This document shows, one piece after another, positions 1-8,295 of a stretch of DNA of 12,452 bases. The position numbers and the translations under genes were made by a program. The stretch comes from Ichthyophonus hoferi (lineage: Eukaryota; Opisthokonta; Ichthyosporea; Ichthyophonida; Ichthyophonidae): positions 9,017-21,468 of the forward strand of contig NAOQ01000782.1 in the NCBI GenBank assembly GCA_002751075.1, given 5' to 3'. Position 1 is the first letter of the stretch; each line of letters starts with the position of its first letter. The notes below the pieces were generated by a model. It searched no databases. It was not told the origin of the DNA and saw only the letters and a list, made by a program, of their open reading frames with translations.

Positions 1-76
<76 letters not shown>
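1..76. repeat. (AAT)n microsatellite
   Basis: Perfect trinucleotide AAT tract of about 25 units that runs off the left edge of the window, so its full length is unknown. Its ATT complement has no coding reading that makes sense. Typical of AT-rich eukaryotic intergenic DNA. Confidence 0.97.
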
Positions 77-1942
77 GAAGAGAATAATGAAGTGTATTAA
101 GGAGAAAACACCTGGAAGCCACAGTAATCAATTTTATTAAGTGGATATATCCGCGCTTGGGGTGCAATAACAAGATATTAATTGATTCATTAAATAGTTA
201 TAGTTTTTTAAATTTATGTCATTTAAGCAACACATTGACATAAATTTATTACGTTTATTTCTACATTACTATATTATTGACTATATACTATTAACTATAA
301 CATTTACTATTTTATCAATTCATCGCTCGTTTTTTTTTTTTTTAGTTCCTTAATTATAGGACTACATTATAGTGAATCTTTAGATTTTTCAATTTGCATG
401 GGAACAGTATGTTTAACTTTTAAGAGTGCTAAAGATTTATTCGCCTATTCTTGGCTTCTTGACTACAGGAATTCAGTTATATTAATTGATAGTCTAATAC
501 CAAACTATTTAAATAGGTCAATCTAAATCTAACATTAACAAACTTCAAGTTATGCTTATTTTAATATATATAGTATAGAGAATACAATATTTCCATAAGA
601 AAATCAGTGGAAACCTTAATGAAAACAAGAAAAAGAAAAAGAAAAACGAAATCAATGAAGGATTTGAACCCACAACTTCAAGATTACACTTTTAGCCATC
701 CAATAGAAATCGTTATAACTTTTCAAATGTCATAAAAGCCCACAATCGGAATTCAATTTGTGTGCGGTAGATATAAGCCGGTCCGATAATTTTAAATTTA
801 ATAACGAACTGGCTGGGTTACTAATCGCTTCTAGCGGGTAATTCTAGACGCCTTTAGCATTCGATTGCGCAAGCGATTGTGTGCTGTTTGTTTCAGAGTA
901 AATAGGGAGGGACTCCACATAGGATGCACACTCATTGCTACCCTATACTAAATCACCCGCCACATTTTTCTTCTATTTTTGCTGAAATTTATTTCTATTG
1001 AACTTATTTAAATTTTTGATTTTTGATTTTTGAAGAGTTTTATTAATCTTAATTTGAAATAAATGCCTTTTTTATAATTTTTACCTGCCTGTCGTTTCTT
1101 CATGTTATTTCGTTTTTCACATTACACAGAAAACAAATTACAATCTCTTTAGCTGATATCTCGTATAACATTTCTTGTTAAGTGAGCCATGTTATTACTG
1201 GCTAGTAACTATGAAATAGATTGAGCAGGTGCGCTCATCAATATTTATCAGAATCTGTGTCAGTTCTAGCGACTTGTACACAGCTGTCAGGATCTCCAAT
1301 TATATATATGATAGTAGTTAATCTTGCCGGATCAGCGGTAATAATAGTAACTTGATCGAAACTCTTTAAGGTACAGTTGTTGTGCTAGAGGTTCTATAGA
1401 AGACCTATAAGCCGACTCTAGATAATTGGCTTTAGTAATTATACCTCCGTTCTAATTCAGAAGAAGCCAATACGCTGATTCGCTTGGATGTGAATGTAGA
1501 AATTGCACAATGAGATCGATCAGTAAGGGGTGACATTACGATGTAAATAATAACTATTGTCATTGTCACTACTTAATGTTAGTAAATAGTTCTCTGAGTT
1601 CAGAACGAGCGAGAGATATAGACACTGATTATCATATGTGAGTGCTAACGGTAGATTAGACCTTACAATAGCGGTGTGATTATTCCATACATAAAATTAA
1701 ATGCAAAGTATTTGTGTGTGCTACCAGAAGTTCGTATTTTTGCTAATCTTCATCGCGTATGTGAGCGGGAGTCCTTTGTTAATGACTTTTGTTTTCTTTT
1801 ATACCTCGTTTTTTGTGCATTTATTTGTAAGATGTGAGCCACTGTATTGGCTACTTTGTTTTAGCATCAATTGGATATACTCGATTGGAAAACGTTACAC
1901 CAGTACCATATACGGTTATGAAGTTCATGTACATTGGTAAGA
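77..1942. other. intergenic, no gene recognised
   Basis: About 1.9 kb of AT-rich DNA. Open frames are short and look random; the longest, at 1701-1940 on the plus strand, is a hydrophobic 79-residue frame without a family signature. Small features include three TTTTGAT-like units near 1010-1036, a GC-richer patch at about 750-960 without a long open frame, and an 8-bp inverted pair ATTGGCTT/AAGCCAAT at about 1425-1470. The tRNA-like relic at 652-705 is listed separately. Confidence 0.6.
652..705 (-). pseudogene. degenerate tRNA-like relic (internal Pol III boxes)
   Basis: On the minus strand 660-670 reads GGTTCAAATCC, an exact match to the Pol III B-box/T-arm consensus. Twenty-eight bases upstream, 687-698 reads TGGCTAAAAGTG, which resembles an A box with about one mismatch. 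The stretch between contains TGTAATCTTGAAG, like the 3' half of a tRNA anticodon arm with a UGU (Thr-type) anticodon. The A-to-B spacing is too short for a whole tRNA, as if the D-stem/anticodon 5' half were lost, and the T-stem pairs poorly. The minus strand then runs into T-rich CTTTTT repeats that could stop Pol III. It could be a tRNA fragment, the head of an old tRNA-derived SINE, or chance. It is not a functional tRNA. Confidence 0.3.
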
Positions 1943-2094
1943 CTAAATTGAATTGTAAAAGGTTGTGACTGCACCAATTAATTTACCAGGGTAGGACTTT
2001 ATGTCTACCACTGGTGCCAAATCATCATAACCTGGTAAGGGTGGGCGAACCAGAACCAGATTACCTTTAAGATCCGCCGAGTCCTCCATTCCAT
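1943..2094 (-). CDS. putative terminal exon of an unrecognised gene
   Basis: A minus-strand frame of 49 residues plus TAG, starting after an AG at 2096-2095 preceded by a short pyrimidine run (TATCCCTTACTAAG). An internal ATG lies at 2089-2087. The peptide has a protein-like composition (for example DLKGNLVLVRPP, then PGYDDLAPVVDIKSYPGK, then LIGAVTTFYNSI), and the patch is GC-richer than both flanks. A minus-strand AATAAA (1820-1825) lies about 120 nt past the stop, the same arrangement as the protease gene upstream. DLKGNLVLV followed by GAVTTFYN loosely recalls a protease-associated (PA) domain, but I do not claim that family. No upstream exon could be joined with confidence; an open minus-strand frame at 2190-2316 has no good donor. 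A 37-codon plus-strand frame over the same bases is the competing reading. Confidence 0.35.
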
Positions 2095-2841
2095 CTTAGT
2101 AAGGGATAAAAAATTAAACCACTATTGATGTAGGTCTTTACAATGTTGAGACATTGCCTTGTTATGCATGTAGCTGTTGGTTTAAGTAATTATTCAAATA
2201 TCAATAACTTCTCAAAACGGTTAAAAACAAGAAGGTGGTATAGATTAGGGTTGGCCACATTATCCGAGTGTGAGTACTTGACATTGACGTATAAATCTAA
2301 AAATTCCACTGTACCTCTTACATGTATCTATGCAATTCTATTTAAGAAGGGGTAGTACTTTCTTCACTTATTACCCCTAGAAAGTTTAGAAATGCATATA
2401 GTGGGACTTATAACATCAGCTATTAGGATTATGACAAGACTCAAGTGAGAATTGCTTGCTATTAAAAATTAATCTAGCACCTATACTAATTATTTGTGCA
2501 TTTCTAAGGCGATTATTTAATTTGTTTTGGATGGCAGTTATCATTACAAATAGAGCATCACAAAGAACACAAGCAAGTATTGTGTTCAGCAATTACAGTA
2601 ATCTCAAGTGTAAGATATGTTTCTCTACAGGCCTTTTATACTCAAAACATACCATACTATATAGAATACTTGATAATGCTATCAATTAAATAATAATAAT
2701 TGAAGCCTATTTTTCCTATTGCGTACAATACCATATTCGACATATCACAATAGAAATTAAATTCTCCTCGCTGTACAGTACAATATTCATTATTTTAGTA
2801 AGCACTCTAACACCAAATAATAATAGAAACACCTTAAAAAC
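2095..2841. other. intergenic, only weak open frames
   Basis: AT-rich DNA between the putative exon at 1943 and the poly(A) signal of the protease gene. Three stretches are open on the minus strand (about 2190-2316, 2408-2590 and part of 2580-2630), but none has a convincing acceptor and donor pair, and the plus strand is equally open at 2143-2355 and 2456-2689. They could hold exons of the gene ending at 1943 or be chance. Confidence 0.45.
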
Positions 2842-2847
2842 TTTATT
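2842..2847 (-). promoter_or_regulatory. poly(A) signal of the aspartic protease gene
   Basis: TTTATT on the plus strand, that is AATAAA on the minus strand, about 125 nt downstream of the protease stop codon. It is the first canonical hexamer after the stop, so it is the likely 3' end signal and implies a 3' UTR of about 140-150 nt. Confidence 0.6.
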
Positions 2848-2971
2848 GTTTAAGTATTTGAATCACAATTCCATGTCAAAACTATCATATGTCATTTTCC
2901 ACATATAGAAGTCTTTTATCTTCATTATTTTAAATTGATTCCATACTTATCAACCCAGCAACAATTTAAAT

Positions 2972-4539
2972 TTAACAAGGTTCCATAGATTTGCAAGAAC
3001 CAACAATCGGTGCCATACCAATGCGGTTGTTTGCTATGTCGAAGTGAACCCATTTGTCACGCAAAAACGCATCACCTAACAGACTATATCCTCCGTTATC
3101 GTACAGAGATAACTGGTAATCTAATGCACCATAAAAAGGTACCCCAAAGCTATTATAGTATTGAGTAGCTGGAACCTCAACAGTAAGACCTCCTCTGAAA
3201 GTGTACACCAGGGGTGGCAACGTCTCTACGTAACCGGGTTGAAACAACATGTTATTTGGAACATTAAATTTGTAACCATCTTCACCAGTTGAGTTAGTGC
3301 ATCCTCCGGCTTGCTGATTCTTATTAAGTATGACGCATAGAACATCGGCGAATGATCGGATCCAACTCATGGGCATTCCCAGCATATTGGTACCGGTGTC
3401 AACCAGTGCTAAATTGTCTGTAAAGTCTGTAAATTAGATTGGAATATATGTTAGAATATGTATTGCATGCAAGCTTACATACATACCCATCCAAAACAAT
3501 AAAAAAACTCTAAAACTATTAAAAAACCCTATTTTGGAATTTACAACGTCACAAAATAGTACGTAAAACCGTAGGAAAGCATATATTCAAAGCAGTTACC
3601 TATATCCTTATCAACGTGTGAGACTGTGTGACCATCAATAGCCACTGTTTCTATATAAACTTGATATCTGTCATAAGTGTCTACAAAGACAGGAACTATG
3701 GGAGTATACTTCATATCAGGCAGACCACCTCCGCCTACAATGAACCTTCCTCCTTCTTGAATATTTGTCCAACTGTAATTCGCATTAGAGCATACGGCAA
3801 ACTCATTTTTTACGTGACCAGCTTTTGCCATTGTATCGATAATGCTACCATACCCTAAACCCAAGATTCCATGTCCTAACCACATATCCTCAAACTGGGC
3901 GGTGATTACTCCGAAAATCTGGTTAGGTGCTTGTATTCCATTGATTGTTACATTAGCACTATATGTATCAAAATCAAGATGTGCTCCATCTCCGTAGCAG
4001 GCTTTTCCAGTTTGATGGTGATTAATAGCATGGCCAGTTTCAACATTATAAAAACCATGGGTCATACTACATTTACCAGCCACATCTTGACCCTTGGGAA
4101 AGGGCCTGCATCCTTCAGTATTTGTATTATATTTGTAGGTAACACACTCACTGCCTATTACATACATGCCGCTGGAGCCCGTGTCAAGAAGAAGGGAAAT
4201 CTCTTGGCCTTCCATTTCAATCTGTATATATATTGATAGTGATTTTACGATTAGGATTACAGCATTTTAAACCAATATAATACTGCATTATTGCATTGAC
4301 ACCAACATGCTGGAACTTTTAATAATAGGCATTTTTGTATATTACTGTTTATAATGGTGTATGCAATGACAGATAATTACCTTGGCTGAGTAGAAAGTTT
4401 CTTCCCAAATCATGCTCTCAGACCCGCCATGTACGCCATTTTTCTTAAAATGTGCGCCAGTTCTCTTGACGAGAGGCACGTCAATCATAGCTTGGCTCAA
4501 ACCCAAGAGGCAAGAAACAAAAGCATGCAAATACTTCAT
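2972..4539 (-). CDS. secreted pepsin-like (A1 family) aspartic protease, three exons, complete
   Basis: Exons 4539-4381, 4221-3600 and 3426-2972 join in phase (0, then 1) across introns of 159 and 173 bp with GT/AG borders, giving 411 residues, a normal length for an A1 preproenzyme. Residues 1-17 (MKYLHAFVSCLLGLSQA) are a signal peptide. IDVPLVKRTGAHFKK looks like the short basic A1 propeptide. Catalytic Asp66 lies in LLLDTGSSG and Asp270 in ALVDTGTN; the flap Tyr129 is in CYGDG; NQIFG, GILGLGYGSI and SLLGDAFLR plus FDIANNRIGMAPI are further pepsin-fold landmarks. Several Cys pairs suggest an extracytosolic protein. The start at 4539 is preferred over the upstream in-frame ATG because it opens the signal peptide and lies about 50 nt past a TATA box. 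It should cleave proteins in an acidic compartment, lysosomal or digestive. Cathepsin D, pepsin and lineage-specific paralogues cannot be told apart from this sequence. Confidence 0.95.
3418..3428 (-). promoter_or_regulatory. tandem 3' splice sites, nine bases apart
   Basis: The start of protease exon 3 carries two direct copies of ACTTTACAG-like sequence, so AG occurs at 3428-3427 and again at 3419-3418. Both acceptors keep the frame set by the phase-1 donor at 3600. The first adds three residues (F-T-D) just before N-L-A-L-V-D-T-G, the second omits them. Both pass as pyrimidine-preceded AG sites. Use of either or both is inferred, not seen. Confidence 0.6.
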
Positions 4540-4586
4540 TTTGTTTGTCTTGATCGATGGGTAAATATAAACGTACATGCGCTATC

Positions 4587-4600
4587 TTATATACCAATCA
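4587..4600 (-). promoter_or_regulatory. core promoter of the aspartic protease gene (TATA box with adjoining CCAAT complement)
   Basis: On the minus strand, TGATTGG is followed directly by TATATAA, about 48-54 nt before the chosen ATG, which leaves room for a 5' UTR of roughly 20-30 nt. ATTGG is the reverse of a CCAAT box; touching the TATA box is unusual, since CCAAT boxes normally lie further upstream. Confidence 0.6.
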
Positions 4601-4816
4601 AAATAAGACGGGAACTCCCTAAAAGCAGAGATCTAAATTTGTAAAATTAAGATGGGTCATTGCTTACTACTTGTAAACTGTTACGTAAAGTTCCAATAGT
4701 ATTATAAGAAAACACAGGAATAAGGTCAAAATAACAGAAATTCAATATAAAATTAGTTACAATGTTTTGGCCACTGCAGTTCATAATTGTGGAATATGTG
4801 TGGGATTCTAGATATA

Positions 4817-4846
4817 CAAATAACTGCAACACCAAGTGAGGTGTTG
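4817..4846. repeat. single copy of the 22-bp GATAATAACT unit overlapping a hairpin
   Basis: CAACACC (4827-4833) and GGTGTTG (4840-4846) form a perfect 7-bp inverted repeat around a 6-nt loop. The left part, from 4817, reads AAATAACTGCAACAC and matches the unit tandemly repeated at 7001-7130. No T-run follows and no bacterial-type terminator is implied. It lies about 230 bp upstream of the protease TATA box. Confidence 0.5.
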
Positions 4847-4930
4847 TCATTCCTGAATTAGTCAAAACATGATAATCTCAATAATCAACAGATTCTTTAA
4901 TTAAGTATTCACAGCTCTAAAGGGCTACGA

Positions 4931-5110
4931 GACGTTGGTAGCTTTATTGGTCAGTAAAATTGCGGTAAAGTATTGGCCATGTATATATGGGACGTTGGTA
5001 GCTTTATTGGTCAGTAAAATTGCGGTAAAGTATTGGCCATGTATATATGGGACGTTGGTAGCTTTATTGGTCAATAAAATTGTGGTAAAGTATTGGCCAT
5101 GTATATGTAG
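4931..5110. repeat. three tandem 60-bp units upstream of the protease gene
   Basis: Units begin at 4931, 4991 and 5051. The first two are identical over all 60 bases; the third differs at two places in its first 50 bases and decays at its end. Each unit holds two ATTGG pentamers (CCAAT on the minus strand) 26 bases apart, so the array carries six, read in CCAAT orientation for the protease gene. The period is a multiple of three, so frames stay open on both strands (64 and 65 codons), but these are products of the repeat and not genes. It could be an enhancer-like minisatellite or a recent neutral duplication; the identity of units 1 and 2 shows that the last event is young. Confidence 0.97.
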
Positions 5111-5932
5111 TAGGCATACCATATTTTAATGATATAAAAATAGGTTTCCTTGTAAATAATTTTCGTCATGCTGAGTACGAACAACTGAGACAATAACGGG
5201 AAGAAAGGGTATTAACACTTCAAATTACATTATATTTCTTAGTTTTCATAGCGCGATCTCGATTTCAAGCTTGGACTAGTAATGCCAATGTAATAATTTT
5301 TAAGTAGGTTTGTAAATAAATCTACCGGTCAAACGATATTTTATTCCTCCTTTTCTCTTTCTGATTTAATAAATTTGAAACAAAGAAACCTTTCACTGAG
5401 GGTAATACCCAGAGCAATGGGTAAACATCAGTTGGGATATTTGTTTAATGTAGTATTTAATGGAATCACGTATGTATCAAGTAAAAAATGCTTGGTGAAA
5501 ATAAAGCAAGAATATATTATGTTGGAATAATTATTCTAATACGCGGTATGCACCCAAACATAAATAAGTTTTGAATTTACAAAATTAATGATACAATTCC
5601 CGATTATATCATGCGATCTCGTGACTCCCAAAGTTGCTACGATTCCAGAACGCCAGCGCAACAGCGACAATGATTTTTTTTGGCATCCTGGCATAGCATA
5701 TATCGCAGATTATATACTAGAATACACCTTGCTACATCTAAATAAGCTAACATGTAGGAGCGTTAGCTTGAGAACTGTCAAACCATTCTACGGCATTCTG
5801 GTGGTTACATATTAATGCTATATGTAGAATTAAATCTTTATTAGGATGTTGCAGTGGGTCTGTCCTATGGTTAAGGTTTAATACCGATAGACGGGTAAAT
5901 CTACAATATGTATGCATTTTTAATGAACTTAC
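5111..5932. other. intergenic, no gene recognised
   Basis: Mostly featureless AT-rich DNA. A GC-richer patch at about 5600-5690 is open in several frames on both strands (a 75-codon plus frame at 5588-5815, and a minus frame beginning MPKKIIVAVALAFW near 5690), so no strand can be preferred. No splice-site pair or family signature supports either. Confidence 0.5.
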
Positions 5933-6115
5933 ATGTTGAATGATAGTGGAGAAATACTCTCCTTTCAACATTTTTCTTGAAGAGATGTCTCTGTGTAAAC
6001 TGATAGTCGCTCGAATTTCAGAGAAGTAAATATTTTGCCTTAACTTCTCCTTGAATATTACGGATCCTGGCTTGTTAGTCATAGTCACAGATGATTTATA
6101 TTTGAAGGTAGCCAT
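5933..6115 (-). CDS. candidate coding exon, unrecognised product
   Basis: From the ATG at 6115 to a consensus donor CAT|GTAAGT at 5932 there are exactly 61 codons. The peptide starts MATFKYKSSVTMTNKPG, is rich in Lys, Arg and Ser, and includes MLKGEYFSTIIQH just before the donor. The frame stays open past the donor to 5747, so an unspliced 122-residue reading is also possible. It might begin earlier: an AG at about 6129 would add a few in-frame residues. No next exon was found downstream with a matching acceptor. No family recognised; it may be an exon of a lineage-specific or decaying gene, or chance. Confidence 0.28.
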
Positions 6116-6274
6116 AGCCTTAAGTAGTGCCTCTTAACTTAAGGGACTCCAAACTATCTAACCAAACGTACACCAAGTATTAAAAACTTAAGTTTATTCA
6201 TGTAAATTATAAACTGAATCCTGACTAAACCATGATATACAATCGTTGTAACTCTCTTCTGTTGTGTCTGCCTT

Positions 6275-6463
6275 TTAAATGCAATTTAGCGGGATAACTG
6301 TATATTTACACTGCTTCACGATGTTATTTGGTACATGATTGACTTGTAAGCACTCACACTTTCTATTTTCATGGTAGCTATATATGGCAAAATGATCTAT
6401 AGGTGTGACATAATGTGATGTGTCCCCTGAGACTGTTAAACGGTCTGGCGCAATTAAAGGCAT
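6275..6463 (-). CDS. open frame, possible exon upstream of the 5933-6115 candidate
   Basis: A 62-codon minus-strand frame with mixed, protein-like composition (MPLIAPDRLTVSGDTSHYV at the start, then Cys-containing CECLQVNH). It lies 160 bp upstream of the candidate at 5933-6115 on the same strand. Weak donors (CAT|GTACC in phase 0, CAGT|GTAAAT in phase 1) exist inside it. Without a recognised domain or a firm splice pair this remains a suggestion; chance is at least as likely. Confidence 0.2.
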   Translation of the reverse strand: MPLIAPDRLTVSGDTSHYVTPIDHFAIYSYHENRKCECLQVNHVPNNIVKQCKYTVIPLNCI

Positions 6464-7000
6464 TGGCCGTAATTATATAAAACTTTGTATTAGTTTATTA
6501 TTTGTTAAACAAGATCATAATATATTTATACAGTCTTATTATACAACACCAAATTGGCAATCCCGAAGCTTGGGGAAAAATCACTAGAATTATCACAGAT
6601 TGTTATACTTGTGACAAAATAATATTTTATTGCTGGCGAATATCATATATATAGACACTCATAATTATTTTATATAACGTTCTTTAGCTATACATGGTAA
6701 CGGTTATTTGACAAATTCTAAACCTACCAATAGTATAACAGTATAGTACTATATTAGCATAATAGCATATCAGTATACTAATCGTTCAAACAGCCATATT
6801 TAATTAATGTTGGCATTTCTTTACACAGTTATAAACATTTGATATTATTAGCAATTATTATCACACATGCAGCCTGAAAAACTAGTTAGTGCAATCTATT
6901 GGTCTTAAACGGAAATCCCAGACAACCTATCAAAATTGAACCAGCTAATGGTAGAAACCCCGCAACTATTATACAATAAACCATTCAGATTATGTTTTAA
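6464..7000. other. intergenic, nothing recognised
   Basis: AT-rich DNA with short palindromic TATAC/GTATA patches at about 6720-6785 and no usable open frame, RNA gene or repeat that I can name. Confidence 0.6.
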
Positions 7001-7130
7001 GATAATAACTGCAACATAGTGCGATGATGACTAGCACAGTAAGATAATAACTACAGAACAGTGAGATAATAACGATAACACAGTGAGATAACAACTACAA
7101 CATATTAAGATAATAACTACAACACAGGCA
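7001..7130. repeat. six-copy 22-bp tandem repeat (GATAATAACTACAACACAGT-like)
   Basis: Units start at 7001, 7023, 7043, 7065, 7087 and 7109; five are 22 bases and the second is 20. Consensus begins GATAATAACTRCAACA and ends CAGTGA. The copies diverge at several positions each, so the array is not very recent. The same unit occurs singly at 4817 and at 12046, which makes it a dispersed element rather than a purely local slip product. There are no spacers, so this is not a CRISPR array. Confidence 0.85.
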
Positions 7131-8295
7131 GACACAAATAAACACTTTCCTCTCATAAAAGGCTTGGAGTTTTACCCTTTACCTATTTTTGATTGGATAT
7201 ATTATACTTACTGTAGATTTAATTACAAATTAATCAAAAGTAACCGATTGCTTAATCACCTTCATTTATCGTATGCAATTATATTCTTGCCAAGGAAAAT
7301 ATGTCCTGTTACAACATAAACTAAAAATGTTTTATCTTAGTGACTACATAAACAGGCAGTATAAAAAACTCTTCATAAAAAATTCTTTAATTTCTGACAT
7401 AGGAAAACTAACATTGGGACTGCAGTGTACCAAATATTTTTACCTTATTATTATGTCTAATAATCTAAATGTATTATATACTTATCTCACTCATGTTCAG
7501 GGTAGCAGCTGACTATTGCATGCAAATATTTTAAGATCTAAGGATATAAATTGTAGAGCCTTTCTTCAGTATGACTACAGAATCAGGAGTTCCCAATCTG
7601 CCTCAGACAGACTTTTTTTATACCTTCTAAACATAGTATTTGTTTTATATAAAATACTTTAAAATTCAACATTAGTTAATTAGGTAGTTATAACTATAAT
7701 TACTTTGTCCTTTTTCAATGTAGTTAAATGTGGCAATTATATCCCCCACCAAGAGAAGAACGTACTGTAAAAACCCGAAGTCAAAGTAATCTATCTCAGA
7801 AGAGACAATAAAAACAACCGAGGTATAGGTAGTCTTGAATGAATCAAAACCAAATTTTTGACGTGATAAAAACACAATTGTGGTTGCAGTGTACCAGACC
7901 TGAACCATACATTGTTACTTTATTTCATATTTAATCACCCATAATTACATAACTATTTGTCATAACATTTTCTCCCAATCTATCTCTCCATTTTGATATT
8001 ACATATTATGTAATATTCTTAATATTCTAATATTAATGCTGAAATTATTCAAACTCTTATCAGATACAGTTAGTAGTAATCGCTAACCCATACCTCATTA
8101 ACATACTTAGCTGATCGAATAATCTAATTAGTGATAATTAATGACCTACATCATTAAATTGCCAACCTGGCCCCACTCCCACGAAAAAAAAAAAAAGTCA
8201 AAACATGCTAAAACATGCAATCAAAGCACAACCTTCAAGCCAGAACCCATGTCTATCCCTATACAGATCTATATAATCTATATCCAGTGATACAT
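7131..8295. other. intergenic and probable SGF29 3' UTR, no firm gene
   Basis: The part next to 8295 is likely 3' UTR of SGF29. A minus-strand frame at 7672-7908 (78 codons, starting MVQVWYTATTIVFL, with alternating hydrophobic stretches that could span a membrane) and a plus-strand frame at 7273-7512 (79 codons) have no recognised family or promoter. A 13-nt A-run (about 8184-8196) precedes two short direct copies of AAAACATGC. Confidence 0.5.
7919..7935 (-). promoter_or_regulatory. possible poly(A) signal of SGF29
   Basis: Minus-strand ATTAAA (7935-7930) followed by AATAAA (7924-7919), about 360-375 nt past the SGF29 stop. These are the first such hexamers I see after the stop. The distance is ordinary for an animal 3' UTR but nothing else confirms it. 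Confidence 0.35.

Noticed and set aside
3541-3599. Continuation of the protease exon 2 frame to a stop at 3541
   Set aside because: It reads into the intron; the donor at 3599 and the acceptor at 3427 restore the conserved L-V-D-T-G-T motif in phase.
2972-4539. Retroelement-type aspartic protease
   Set aside because: The protein is a two-lobed pepsin type with two different catalytic motifs, a signal peptide, a propeptide and introns, so it is a cellular gene. No reverse transcriptase, integrase or terminal repeats are nearby.
4925-5129. Opposed 65- and 64-codon open frames across the 60-bp repeats
   Set aside because: They exist only because the period is a multiple of three; both strands are equally open and the peptide is a simple triple repeat.
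5600-5690. Possible snRNA, because AATGATTTTTTTTGG resembles an Sm site
   Set aside because: No other U-snRNA landmark (U1, U2, U4 or U5 5' sequence) could be matched around it.
7001-7130. CRISPR-like direct repeats
   Set aside because: Units are back to back with no spacers, diverge from each other, and the setting is eukaryotic.
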